Source of the DNA: Ciborinia camelliae
Taxonomy: Eukaryota; Ascomycota; Leotiomycetes; Helotiales; Sclerotiniaceae
Assembly (NCBI GenBank): GCA_025890175.1
Contig: JANPYM010000013.1
Coordinates: 1,750,270-1,814,269 of the forward strand
Direction of reading: 5' to 3'
DNA: 64,000 nucleotides
Below are positions 35,383 through 48,712 of this stretch, in pieces; positions within the stretch are counted from its first letter, which is position 1; every line of letters begins with the position of its first letter. The translations under genes were made by a program, and so were the position numbers. The notes below the pieces were generated by a model. It worked only from the letters and a program-made list of their open reading frames with translations, ran no database searches and had not been told where the DNA came from.

Positions 35383-37870
35383 GGTGTCGTTTGTCAAGAG
35401 TGGAGTTTGGGAGGCTGAGAGAGAGAGGTCGCGAGGTATTTGAAATGGTTCTTAGCTGGGTGATGAAATATTTGGAGGATGTCGGGGATAGATCAATTAG
35501 AAGAGATACCTCCTAGAATCAAATTTAAACATCCATTCCTAAAACAGAATAAAAATATCATCATACCACATCGTTGTATAGGTATTTTCATTCCCACTCT
35601 TTCACCCAAAACGGATAATCGACAAAACTCGCATCCCTCAAATCCATAACTTCTATCCAATAATTGACTGGTTCCCCTTTCCTATACCTATGCCTATGCG
35701 TCCGTTCTCAAGTCGGTCATGACAATGATGACCTCGGGATTCATGTTGTATACGACGTTCATTCATTTAACATGCGAAATCCACTTTATACTGATGCGGA
35801 TCTTCATCCCTTGATATCTCCATTCAATTCCGTATTACAAAAATGAACAAGAATATCTGCATACACTCATTATTTAATCACCGCCCACCCCCCTTTCCCT
35901 ATCGATCAATCATACTGAATACAATACCCAAGAACGATCCACTCAAACCTTTCTCTCTCTCTCGACAACCTCCCCCCTCCCTCCCCTTACTTCAAATCTA
36001 GAAGCCCTTCTGCTCACCCTCTCTCTACCATTGCGAAAACAAAACCCCAGATAATCTATTCCATCAAAATGACACAATATCCGAAAGTATACCTAGTAGT
36101 AAGGTAGGTAGGTATGCGTCGAACATTAGAATCCCACCGGGTGTTGTAGTAGGTAATTACCACCTAAACGATGCGAAGCTCGATGCTCGAAGCTCGAAGT
36201 TGGAGTGGTAGTAATGTAATATTGGGAATATTTTGAGTCGGGTTGTTTTCGGGGGATGCGATGAGGGTAAATGCAATCAAAGCAAAGGGAGGTTCGTGAT
36301 TCAATCTATATCATATCATCTCGTCTTCCTGTACCTATCGATTCTTAGGTCTTTGTGACTTATCCACATGGGCTATTATGCAGTTTTGGTGAGATGATTT
36401 GGGGTTATTCGTATGGTATTTATAAGAGGGAATAGGGAAGAAGGTGATGATGCAGTGCATAGTATTAGTAGGTATGGGATGATAGAGGAGTTATGTGAAA
36501 TACATGGGATGAAGGAGATAGCACGGAAAGTCTTTCGACTGCTCTATGGAGTACATTCACCATCAGATTCACATTCAACCCTGAAAGAAGATTATAACAG
36601 ATCAATTCTATTTGCTAACTATAGTAACGTACTTATACTCTTGCTCATCTTTGCATACAATCCCATCTCCTACTGGAACATAAAAATGACCCGTCTCATG
36701 AATATATCGGAAGCCCTAATCCAAATCCATTCAATCCACGACATTCAATCCATTGTTCATCCGATAACGCTGCAAAGCTTTATGAATTCCGCACCCGGAG
36801 AAAATTTGGTACATCAAGCCAAATAAGTCCCTCCAACCCACGGCATTCAATACAATGCGCGCATTATCCCCCTCATGTATGCAAGACCTTAATTTTTTTT
36901 AAAAAACAATACGTTAGTGAGATGGGCCAAATGGACCAGATGGACCAGATGGAATGGTAGGCACCCATTGCCCCCAACCATACTCACACCCAAGAAAAAT
37001 ACAAAAAGAAAATAGAGATATGGACCAAATGGACCGAATAGACCAGATGGAATGGTAGGCACCCATTGCCCCCAACCATACTCACACCCAAGAAAAATAC
37101 AAAAAGAAAATAGAGATATGGACCAAATGGACCGAATGGACCAGATGGAATGGTGGGCACCCATTGCCCCCAACCATACTCAATACCCAAGAGCGATATA
37201 AAGAAAAAGACAAACGTCCAGAATCAAAAGTCCAACAATGCATATACGCATGTAGGGTATTCAGAAGGCCTCCTTTCCAAAACCCAATCTTTGCCTCCCG
37301 ATAATACCCATTTGTGGGATGCCCATGTGAAAAGAAGACCGAATAAACGCCTGAAAAATAATGATGCCGTGAGGCAAGCCTAACCCTTTCTATTGAAATC
37401 TTTTGAGAATAGACAAACAACTCCAATCCCCAGCCAGCCGCCCGGCGGATAAATGCCCCACTAATATGGGTTCTTGTTCATTCCCTCTTTAATTTCATAA
37501 ATAGACTCCGAAAGTCTTCGTTGCGCGCATAGTGTCCAATCGTGGGAGCATTATTTTGTATTGGCTTGATATTGCCAAAAAAAAATAAGAAAGTACTTTT
37601 AACAGAAGAGAGAAAAAAGAAAAGTAAAACCCCCCCAGGTCCCAATAGACGAGGGGGGAGAAGAGATTGTAATATATTTCAGTGTTAAGAATATCTGTCT
37701 AAGAACAGTATACCCGAATCAATATATATATCGATAAGCCAGCTGGTTGTGCTGGTGAAATGCCTTGGGCGAATCGAAACACAAAGTTAAGGAAAAAAAA
37801 TCATGAAAATGATTAAACGACCAAAGACGCCGATGTACGAGAATTTGTCTCAAAAGCCATAGATAATTTC
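35383..37870. other. Intergenic region with CT-rich tract and tandem repeat
   Basis: A minus-strand frame at 35588-35707 encodes a convincing protein tail (EPVNYWIEVMDLRDASFVD...WVKEWE) but nothing upstream of it can be joined; it may be a gene relic. A pyrimidine-rich tract lies at 35880-36060 and a TAGGTAGGTAGG run at about 36102. A 98-bp tandem repeat at 36924-37197 is listed separately. The plus-strand frame 36413-36826 has no recognisable features. Confidence 0.45.
36924..37197. repeat. 98-bp tandem repeat, about 2.7 copies
   Basis: The unit starts at GACCAGATGGAATGGTAGGC (36943, 37041, 37139) and copies are nearly identical. The period of 98 is not a multiple of three, so this is not a protein repeat, even though the minus strand is open in places. 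Confidence 0.92.
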
Positions 37871-40159
37871 TTAATATCTGCCGGTTTGACCCACGCGGTT
37901 GAGCATATGAGCATTGTGATCCGGAAGGTCTTGTACCAAACAATGCGAGATTGACATTGGATCTGAACGTTGGGTTGTTGCCATTGGATTACGACGTCCA
38001 CCGGAGCTTGGTCCAGCAGGTGGTGTTCGAGACAAAGGAGGGAGCTCGGATCGTCGAGGAGATATAGCAGATTGAGTGAGTTGAAAATTGCCACGTGGTT
38101 CCCGTGACAAATCATTTGGAGAAGGGGAGCCTCGCGGTGCTTCATTTGATCTTACAGGAGCCAATTGTCGGTTGTCTTCAATGGGTCGGTGTGGCACAAC
38201 GTTCTCTCCAAGTTGATATCCATAATGTTGGTTAGGAGCAGGTGGTGGTAAGTGGGAACGACGTTCATCTTCATAGACTGATCGGGATGCCGCAACGTTG
38301 TCTTCTCGTTTATATCCGGAGGATGGGCCAGGGCCAGGTTGTGGCAATCGGGTCCAGTGTGCCTCATCTGAAACGCGCCTGCGGCTTTGAGAACCCAATG
38401 AATCTGTTGGAGATGGCAACTTAACGTCCTGATTATTTGGTGATCTGTATATGGCAGGGAGATGTGGTGAATGAGGTGGTCGAGCCATTTCTTGATGAGG
38501 TGGACGTATTTGTTGATGTCCGTATGGTAATTGTGGATCGAAGGATGATTGTGGTGGGGGTGGAAACATTTGGGGCGGTGGAGCTTGCAATGCAATGGGT
38601 TGACCATGAGCACCATAAAGCGGTGTTGTATTTGGATCAAAGGTTGTTATGCCATTTGCTTTATTTGCTGCAATGACGGCCGAAAGAGGAACAAATGCCT
38701 GTTGTGAAGATACAGGGGTGAAAACACATTGCTGTTTGAAGCGTGCGCAATTTCCACATCGTCCATCGGAACCGGAGTCAGAAAAGCCCGAGCAACGAAT
38801 CTATTTTTAAAGTTAGCCTTGTTTTAATTGATTGCGAAGTAAAATCGTGTCACACGAAAAAGGGAAAGAAATTACCTTGCGTCTTCTGCAATATTTGCAT
38901 GCGATTGCGGTTCTCTGTCTTGGAGCGCTCTGCTTAAATGTCATCGACTCCGTGGAGGGAGAAGTCACTTTATATTGCCCTTGCGTATAACCTCTACCGT
39001 CAGGATAAGGGTAGTCTGGAGGCGCGTTGTAGCCTGTCGGTAGAAATCTGCTATCTTGAGGGGGCGCCGTTGAATGTCCAGGATTCTGCGTTCCATTATT
39101 TGATGGGTTTCGATAGAGCTCTGGGCGGCCATTGGATGCGTGGGCATATGGATTCCAACCAGCTTGTGAATGATAATCCGTAGTTGGTGGGGGATGGTGC
39201 TGTGATTCATTGTATGAGCTAGAGGGCCTCATTCGATTGTCTGCATGATACTGTGGACTATTGGATCTATGATGCGATGTGCGATTATCTGAAGAATACT
39301 GTAGTTCAGTCATGGTTGTAGGATGCGGGATGCGATTATCAGGGCCGTCGGGATATTGCGATCCATTTCTTGATGTATAGAGTGCCCGATTGTCTACAGG
39401 ATACTGTGGTCCACTATTTGATCTGTGATGCGCAATGCGACTATCGGGGGCGTCGTGATAATGCGATCCATTGCTTGGTGTATGGGGTGCCCGATGGTCT
39501 ACAGGATACTGTGGTCCACTATTTGATCTGTGATGCGCAATGCGACTATCGGGGCCGTCGTGATATTGCGATCCATTGCTTGACATATGAAGTTCCCGAT
39601 GGTCTACAGGATATTGTGGTCCACTATTTGATCTGTGATGTGCAATGCGACTATCGGGGGCGTCGTGATAATGCGATCCATTGCTTGGTGTATGGGGTGC
39701 CCGGTTATCCGCAGCATACTGGAATCCATTGCTTGATGTATGTGGTACCCGGTTGTCTGGAGCATACTGCGGTCCATTGCTTGATGTATGCGGTGCCGGC
39801 TGGTCTGAAATCTTTACAGATTCAGTATAATGCAACCCATAATGTGATGTCATTAAAAAGCGACCATCTGAAGAATTTGGTCTGTTTTTTTTATATGTGT
39901 CTGGTTCAGGCGAGAATACATTCGACCTTTTGTTTGACGTATGGGGGGGCGCTTGATTGTCCGGACCGCTGTGGTTAGCATGATTCTGCACTCTCACAGG
40001 GCCTGATAGGAATTCATCGACTGTGGTGTATTCGGCGGGTTGTACAGAACTGGGGGGTTGATGTTGTCTCATGGGTCCATATGGCATTGGCCTTTGGTTA
40101 TCAGAGGGTCCTGGGGGAGGAGGATACTTTGATCCAATGTCCTGAGGATAGCTCGTCAT
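37871..40159 (-). CDS. Zn(II)2Cys6 transcription factor with repeat-rich N-terminus
   Basis: Two exons, 38876-40159 and 37871-38800, flank a 75-nt intron that cuts the zinc cluster after CRRRK, giving 737 aa. The binuclear cluster sits at residues ~420-450: C-KY-C-RRRKIR-C-SGFSDSGSDGR-C-GN-C-ARFKQQ-C, the exact C-x2-C-x6-C-x11-C-x2-C-x6-C layout of fungal DNA-binding domains. Unusually it is central, not N-terminal. The first ~415 residues are disordered Pro/Ser/His/Asn-rich sequence containing 35-residue repeats (DSRIAHHRSNSGPQYPVD). The second part is also low-complexity (Pro/Arg/Ser) and lacks the fungal-specific TF middle homology domain. The 5' leader region (40160-40500) has long G-rich and T-rich tracts. 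Targets are unknown. I am sure of the cluster and less sure that no further exon exists. Confidence 0.85.
39390..39790 (-). repeat. 105-bp coding tandem repeat (35-residue units)
   Basis: The plus-strand landmark TCTACAGGATA(C/T)TGTGGTCC recurs at 39393, 39498 and 39603, and a diverged copy follows at about 39708, a period of 105 bp. Shorter 17-18-residue subunits (HTSSNGxQY) are nested inside. Copies are nearly identical, suggesting recent expansion or homogenisation. Confidence 0.9.
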
Positions 40160-43100
40160 TTTGAGCGTATAGGACGTAAATGGTAATTCTTGACGGTGAA
40201 TAGAAGAAATATCAGCAAATTGATTGTATCGTAATATTTCGGTAATGAATATGAATGTAATCTAAGTTGTTGCGACAGCCCAGCTGCAAATTGTTGCCTG
40301 GTTGTAAAGAATTGAACTCGATTAAGATTATTATCATTTAGGGGGAAAGAGGGGGTTGTTGTTGAATGTATGTTTTTGCAAGAGGGAGAAGTTGGGGAAT
40401 AATTTGGGGGAAGAAGTTGGAGAAGTTGGGGGGGAGAGGGGAGGGGGGAAATTTTATGGAATTAAATCTCGAAGTTTGTAAAGTTTGAAGTATGTGGAGT
40501 GTGTAGCGTATGAAGAGCGGCCTGCCCTATACTATATATGATAGGTATTGTATTTCGTTCGATTTGTTTGATTGATTAACTTTTGTTTAGTGAGTATAGT
40601 GTATGTTGAATATAACTACTGTATCTTTTTAGTGGCCTTGGAACAAATGTACGTAGGTAAGGACTAGGTCGATGGGGAATATTCCGAGAGTCGAATCGAA
40701 TTAATCCAAGTAAGTTACTCGATAGACGATCCAGAGATTCGTATTAACTTGATTGGGTATTAATAATACTTCCAAGGTTAGAAGATTAGTTGCTTAGTTG
40801 TTTAGTTGCTTAGTTGCTTAATTTCTTGGTTGCTTAGTTTCTTGATTGCTTAGTTTCTTGGTTGCTTAGTTTCTTGGTTGCTTGGTTGGAACTGGGACAC
40901 CACACACCAAACGTTTGGATGGATAGAATCTGGATGGATGGACGGACGGATGGATAATTTTGATCCAAAATGGAATAGGAGGAAAGTTTCGTAGGTACGG
41001 AGGGTAAGGTAATGAAGCAAGAATGAGTAATGGAGGTAGTAATGGTATAGATCGTCCTCTTTAATGATGTTGATGATTCATCAGTTGGCTAAGTACGGTA
41101 AAGTTGATTGTAGATTGGTTGAAGCCGTTACGGACCGGGATCTTGGAAAACCTATTGTAAACCTATTTCCCTGCAACTCTTGGAGTCTTTAGAGTTTTTC
41201 CACGGAGGGGTAAGGAAGTGATGTCGGGATGTTCACACTTATGGTGGCGCTGAACCTTCTCAAAATATCTGTCCTGTGCGAAGGCCCGTTTCGTATGCTT
41301 CGTGCCTTCCCGCCCAGTGGATGTGAATATGTTATATTGAGGTGTGAAAACAATAATCTGTTTTGACGTCCCGTGATGTTGAATTTTGACTTCAATGACT
41401 TGAAGAGTTTGAATTCCCAACAAACAGAGGGCTTGGTAAAATCCCAAAGGCGTGAAGGGTTTGGGGTGATTCAATGTAGCGTGGCAATAAGGAAAATCAA
41501 TCGATAGTGTCTATATTACCACTAATGATTGATGATAACGGTCTAACTCCGAATTTGTGAGTAGATACAGACAACCAATGGATTGATCTGACGATGAGTC
41601 GGGCTTTGCGATAGTGGTTGCACGGAAGAGAGTGGTTCCTTGGTGGAAGAGTACCGATAGGTATTCTTAGGTTGATGAAAGTAATGTTGGTATATATTGG
41701 TCTAACTTGGTCCAACTTGGTCCAGTGATATATATATATATATATAATATATATTCAGTTCTGTGATGCCTAACTACCGCACCTCGAAAATGACAGTCAA
41801 CCACAACCACAGATTTCGCGAGTCAAGATTATTTAACTCTATTGAGAGTAGAAAGGTTACAATTGCCTTGGGTGTCCTTGCAACGGTTAGAATAGCGTGC
41901 GAACTCTCTTTTTAATAACCGCAAAGCAAATATGGCTTAGGTTTTGCCCAAGACGAATCCCAAATTAACAAAGATACTCTGGTCAATATGTTAGTATTTT
42001 GAAATAGGTCCTAGAGCTGGCTTTGAATCGCTTTGATTTTCTTGTTGCTCTCGAAACTTGGATATTTTGGGAGATAAAATGGCGTCCGTATCGATTCCAG
42101 ACCCGATGGCAGTTTGAATGGCTACGGACACAACTGCGAGTCCAGAAACTAGACCGCCAAGGACCAATTTGGGGCTCTAACCTGATATTTGATGATGCTG
42201 ACTGTCCAACTAGCGGCTGCCCGGGCGGATGGATGGTGTTTATACTTTATAGCTATTTCAAGTTTTGCGATCAGTACAACTTAATAATCCCCCTCACTTG
42301 ATCCCCGCGATCCACTGTAAAACAAGTTTTGACGACCAATGATGTATAGTTCGAATAATCAGTAGGCAACTTCCCAATTTGACGATCGAGTTTCCGAAAT
42401 CCTAATAGCCAACAATGAATAACCTTGGTACAAGGTACACTAAAGTCCAGATGTGTCGGGTTGTGTGAATAGATAAACTCCGTTTCCGCGACCCGCAGCG
42501 CAAGGCGTTTGTGAGAGTACTTATTATATATAATACAACTGAGGTTGATGGAAGGCTGGGGGTGCAGGGCGCTGATTTTGACAAATTAAAATCTTTGAGG
42601 GTTTTGATGCGCAGGAAATTGCTACTATGTGACAAAATTGATAAGTCAACACTCACTTCCTTCAGACTATCATATGCGACATGACCTGAAAGAGAACGGA
42701 ACTTTGTTGAGTATGATTTATCGAACGTAATCAGACCAAAAAAGTACTTTAGTTTGCGTCCGCTGAAAATTGAGCGATACCGATCCGGTATATGGGAGAA
42801 GTGAATGAATGTATGGATGGGACAGTATGGGCGGCTCTAGCCTAGTATGTATTAGGTATGATACCAGTAACTAGTCCCAGATCGCAGACGGAAAACCAAA
42901 TGAAAAGATATTATTGAATGGAAGGTTGGAGAATTTGTCTCTGTAAGAGGGACGTGAGGTAGACTCGTAGTGGGAGTTATTTCGAGTGGAAATGATGACC
43001 ACCTTCCTTGAAAGTGCGAAGTAGATCAGAAGAATAGTACTATGAATGGGTAGGGACTGTAACCTAAGACCTTAAAGAAAGCTAAAAAGAGATCTAGGGA

Positions 43101-46100
43101 AAATAAGTACGATAAAACAAAATCGATAATGAATGATGATGCTGGATGCTGGGTGCTGGTTGAAGAGTTTGGATCTTACAAATGATAGGATATCCAGGGA
43201 AGCCTTGTCTGCTTCTGATCCCCTCTCTTCCTTCAAGCCCTCTTCCTTGGTTTGGTTGATTTGAAAATATTATGCTTCATACAAATCTCGATGTCGCTGC
43301 ACTTCTGCACCCCTTCTCGCCGTCTGGCCTTCCCGTCCTGTCAGAAAAGCCTCGACCTCGAGGTAAGAAATGTGGTCTCAGATATTCCTCCTATTCCAAG
43401 GGAAATCCTCCCCCCCAAAATGTATTACACCAGTTGGTATTCCGCCCCAAAAATTAAGTTCAATGTTTCGTATCTTTCAATCTTCAATGTCCAGAATAAC
43501 ATTCGACAATCAAATGGGGTTTCGGGCTTGTGTTGAAATCTGGAGAAATTGTTGCTGTAAGTGGTTGTTTCGTTGATATCAAGTTATCGCAAGCACAAAG
43601 AATAACAACCACCAAAATTGCTCGATAAATTCCCAGCTGAGAATTCAATTTTTGTATGTTCCAATGCTGTATGAACAATTGATTGAATTAGAATTGTGAT
43701 ATATTGTAGTCGCCTAAAGGTTATTATCTGTTGTGTTGTTTTCCTGTTTTGCCCTTCAGGCTGTGTAGTGCTGTATGTTTAACGCTTGGCTTCAAATAAC
43801 AATATCGATAAGGCAATGTTGCGATACACACAGTTCCAAGCCAAGCCAAGTTACATATATGTCAATTCGGGATTTTCTAGCAATAAAATCACTTCCTTCA
43901 GGCGGCAGCCGATCCTCATGGGCATTGGATCAAAAGGTTGTCTGGTGGGTGGTCACTGGGAAGAAACTGGGTTACTGGGATTGATAACAAAAGTTCAGGG
44001 AGGGAGAGAGGGGGCGGAAGGGAATGAAAGGCATGCATGGGATAAGGAAGGATGGATACCGGATAGAATGTGGACTGTTCGGGGAAACGTGGGAATGGAG
44101 AAAAGACGGCTTATCAAAGTGGATATACAGCCCGTTCCTATAATTCGTCTGTCGAACTGAGTCCGAATTGGCTTTTTGGTTGGTGTTTCTAGAAATCTTG
44201 GGAGGCTGTCATGTTGATGAATGATGTTAATGATTTGGTGGCTGTTGGTACTTGGCACTTGGCTAAGAGAAGAGAAAAGCGTTTTGGGTGAATTAAATCC
44301 CCGAATTGGTCTTATTTTTTTTTGGAGATTATTCGCTTTTCCTTTCCCCAAATGGCCACTTCTGGCGCATTTGTTTGTTTGGTTGAAAAGAATTCTTTGG
44401 AGAATTGGTGGCTGGTTTTACTTAACTGTTGGTTTTGTTCGCACACGACCCAAACTGGTCACCCCGGTAGTCTGACGGCTTGATATCCTTATGACCCTGT
44501 CTATAAGGCGTTTCCTCCACCTGCAGCACGGGTATGCTTGGGAAAGTTGGAGATGCAAGGGTATATCGAAGACGTACCCGCTGAAGCATCCGCAGCAACA
44601 CGAAGTCAGCCTTTAGTTCGATCTTTGTGGCAAGCAAACCAGCGTGTACGACTCGATAGAATCGACCGAATGTTCTTTTCACAACGTTGGGGTTAGTTTG
44701 ACAACGGGATGAGGCGTGGCGTGAGTACGACCAAACCGTGTACAAGGGTTTGAACATCGTGGAAATCATTGTGAATACTGTATATTGATTGGATTGGTGG
44801 GAGAGAAGTTGTGTAAAGAGAGATCAGGGCTAACAACTTTGTTATAATCAATCACACCTATCGTGGGGAAAGGAAATATGATTTTGAGGCGAAAAGCCAA
44901 AAAAAAAAACAGACGTGCTTCTTTCTTGGATGGTATGATGGCATTTTCTATCAGCCCGATTCAACTGCATTATTCTTTTCCATCATATTATGTATAGGAT
45001 ACCTTAAATGGCTTTGCAACACTGTATTCGATTTCCTGCAGCTACTCGAGGGTCGGGAACCAAGGGCCGCACCGTTTTCAAACGCATAGATGGATACTCG
45101 CGCGCCCTCTTTTGGTATTATTATCTAAGTCTAGACCTACGCGCTTCCAGACCTCGTGGTTCAAGGGAGCATTCTTATTTTCAGAAACTCCCAGCGGTTC
45201 AGGTGGAAGGAATAAAAACGTGGCATTATTTTAATTGAAACACAGCATCATTAGTTTATGGCCACAACAGACGAGATCGTTACCAGCAATGGGCAAGATC
45301 ATGCCACACTGCCACCATTCCACATTCCGTTGTCAGAAACTGGACGGCCCGTTCAGTTCGTACATCTGCAGGATTCTTATTGCATACCTATTTATGACAA
45401 AGCATATACGGTCAAGGGGTATATTTATCTGATGTCAGCCATGCTTTTAGCGCACCTCACTTTACTGTATCTTTCATTTTATACTCACTTTATGTTACTT
45501 TTCATGCTTGTATCTTTTGACCTTCCCTTTTGATATTCATTTAAATGAAACTATTAGAACCAAAGTAGGGTTTAGGTAACAAATAATCAAGAGAAGCTTA
45601 TGCAGAGCAGACAAAAGGATCATCTACAGCGGGAAGACGGAAATCCCGTAGCTTAGCTTACCGTACGCGAATGATGAAGGGGTCGGTTCCAAATTCCAAA
45701 GACCAATCAATTAACGATGATTTTGCATATGTCAAATAATGAGCTTCTTCGTATAATCCTTCGAAGTAAATGCAAGTAAAAGAAGAAGGATGTCCGATGT
45801 TATTCGAGATATGTATGGTTGGAATAATCGAAATTCTTCAATCAGGCTGTACTTGGAGTTTCATCGAAAGGTAAAATCGATACCAACTGCCAATAACATT
45901 AACAACAATGCAACCGCCAACAAAATATTGAAGGGTAGGTAAGGTAAGCTTACTATGGACAGATCCCATCATAGTGTAACGTCAATTAAAATTAGGGTGT
46001 TTAGTATGTCATTGCAATGCCCTTTGCAGCCTCGGGTCGGCTTTCTAGCTATGGAACGACCCGAGATCACCCAAACCCCTGGTTCATGGGACGTTTAAAT

Positions 46101-48712
46101 CATGTTTTCGTAGAAACAGTTAGCCGCTGTTGGCGATGGAAAAAAGGGGAAAATGAAAAATATGGAAAAGAAGCGTATGTATTATAACTAAGGTATTTCA
46201 TTTGTGGTTTATTGGATTATGAATGAGACATTTTGGAGTTTGGAATGGACCATTTTGTAACAATATATTTCTGTGATAGCGAGGGATTCTAGGTCGGCGA
46301 AGTCCAAGATATATAAACCATTACGACAAGAATTATGATTTTTTTGGTGGGAACGACACATCGCAAGTTGACGGGTCAATGATTTGCTTAAATTTAATGC
46401 GTAGAAAGTTGAGCCTGAAAATATAGCTAAGCCACAAAACAAGTATGTATTCCTGCATTGTCAGCAAAAAAATGCATGACGTCCTATCTCCGGACTGCTC
46501 GAAAGCATACGGCTGCGATAGAATTCAACATCGGCTCACGTCCCGGATAAGTCACCCAAAAATGACCATACATTCGGGATACGGACAATGCAAAATCCTT
46601 GAAAGTTGCCGAAATGTACATGATAACCGCTTTCTTTTTCTCTCCACATATGATGAATCCCTCTTTCCTCCCTTTCTACTTGTCAAATTACGACACCTCC
46701 TACCTAACGAACCATCATTTTCATTCGTATCATCTTTGATCTATCCCGTGCCTCTCGCACGCGGCACCCACTATCTAGACAACACATCTTGCATTGGCCA
46801 TCAAAGCGTTTTCCATTAATCTTGTTCGCTCTTGATTTTTCCTCCTCTTACCATTTTAATTTTAACTCATCTACCATCTTTCATTGGCTTAGCCACTTCA
46901 CCGCTAACTACTTCTGAAGGTCACATTACTTTCTGTTCATGCGGGCACCCGTTAGTCTTGTTTCTAGACTGGAATTATGGTGCATTCCCGCCCGCGAAAG
47001 CGGCGCGGAACGAGGTCACCCTCGCATTGCATATTCACATGGATCAAGGTGTGTAGAATGCAACGAATTAGAAAATTCATCTATTTGTTATGGGGCCAAT
47101 CATGGATAATATTTGGGGCACTCAGGTAGGCAGCACAAAATATTAGTCTGAGCCGTGCTGACCCTGCACTTTTCACTGCTTCCAATTACATGTTTCCTTG
47201 AGTGAAGAGGTAGGTTGCCAACCAAACTTCAAAGAAGGCCGATTTCAAATCCCGCACACCTTTTGCTACTTCGTCTAGTCTACCCCGGCTATAGATGTCA
47301 CCAACCAACCTTTTTTAACAGGTTGTTCTCACTATCCACTGCTCATCTCGTACTCTAGTACCATACGAGTAGCTGAAGGATCGACAAAAGTGATACTGGG
47401 GAGCCATGTTTAATAGTTGCCAGCTGAATGGCACTTGGTAAGGTACTAGGGGCAAAGTAGGGGTAAAACAATAGAATAATAGCGCAACCCCTAAAAGGCC
47501 TAATCGCCGATGAGACAAAGATAACCTTAAAGAGTACGGCACATCGGATTATCTACAGAGTAGGTAGACCCTCTGGGCCTCTGTTGATAGGGCAAATCAC
47601 TAAGCTGGATTGGGCTATATAATAAGTATCGTGATTGGAGCTGTTGCTTTTCGGGGTATGGTGTAGCTCAGCGGTAGCAAGGTTCACTATAGATTTTAGC
47701 ATATTTCTACCCCCCAGATTAAGATCACCAACCAGGGGGGATTATGAACCAATGAAATTTGGGGGTTTAAGGATTTTATCTGTATCTACAAATCCCCATA
47801 TAAATATTCATTACTGAGGTCTAATCCAATGTAACCCTTCCATTATAGTTACATTATTATTAAAGAATAAAGGCTTTGTTGATTAGGCAGGTAGGTACTT
47901 CCTTGTACGCAAGGTTCAGATTATGGGGCCTACCACTGAGCGGTATCTAGATTCTAGAATAAAAGGAAAAGGCGAAAACCGTCCTGCAGCGGGCCGAGCA
48001 GACAAACTAATTCATCGTTTTTCTCCCCCAAGGGTTTGCCTGTATATATAATTAACATGGTTGACCCAAACATACCTTATTACTGTTGTACCTATTACTA
48101 TTATTGTGTTATAACTTATCTGTACCTCGATCAAAACAATCGTTTCTGTCCTCCCCTTTTGGGAGGCTGAACTTTCATTGACCATTCACACTCTATCAAA
48201 ATTGGGTGAAAAGTTAATGTACTGTATTATAACTATTGCCCACAACTACCATCCAACCATTTCAAGGATTTCCCTGTTATGAACACTGTCCTGAATCCCG
48301 TCCTGATAGACAAAAGCGATGGGAAGGTTGGAAGAAATACAGCGTCAGCAAGGTTGTAGTATATGTTGATACAACTTGATTAGAACTTTTCGTCCGATGA
48401 AATCAGGGGGCAAGCATACTATTCGAAGTGGTCTACTTGCACACCGCTGAAAGATTTGCATATCATACAGTACCGGTACCTCAACCTAAATCGAATCTCA
48501 ACCATCCGATAATCTACCATCAGGCATTTCCCGAAAGGATTCGCATGTCAATCAATATAGTTCATTTTACGAGAAATAGAGAAAGCAAAAATCTTCCCTT
48601 CATGCATCTATCTATATTGCAATTAAGAAGACCGATCCTTTCTTCAAAAGATTCAAGATACAGATATTCGTCGAGAATACCTAGTCGGTACAACATTCCG
48701 TACTGTACTGTA
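40160..48712. other. 8.5-kb gene-free region
   Basis: It begins with the promoter of the Zn2Cys6 gene, which includes a degenerate GTTGCTTA repeat (40786-40888), a GGAT/GGAC run (40931-40956) and a TA run (41727-41755). Beyond that I find only short open frames on both strands with no motifs (for example 44422-44769 minus, 45258-45533 plus, 46445-46819 plus). A tRNA-like A-box segment lies at 47653-47677. Nothing here is supported as a gene. Confidence 0.45.
40786..40888. repeat. Degenerate 7-8-bp tandem repeat
   Basis: Units of TTGCTTAG and TTTCTTGG types alternate over about 100 bp (TTAGTTGCTTAGTTGTTTAG and similar). It lies about 0.6 kb upstream of the Zn2Cys6 gene. Confidence 0.85.

Noticed and set aside
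36889..37426. Minus-strand repeated hydrophobic frames (Trp/Phe/Ser-rich)
   Set aside because: They arise from a 98-bp repeat whose period is not a multiple of three, so no single frame is kept.
39370..39978. Plus-strand open frame of about 200 codons with internal repeats
   Set aside because: It is antisense to the Zn2Cys6 gene and is open only because the 105-bp coding repeat lacks stops in that frame.
44422..44769. Minus-strand frame of 115 codons
   Set aside because: No ATG context, domain or homologous pattern was recognised; composition fits chance.
45258..45533. Plus-strand frame (MATTDEIVTSNG) with a hydrophobic end
   Set aside because: It begins plausibly, but the C-terminal half reads like random AT-rich sequence and no splice form improves it.
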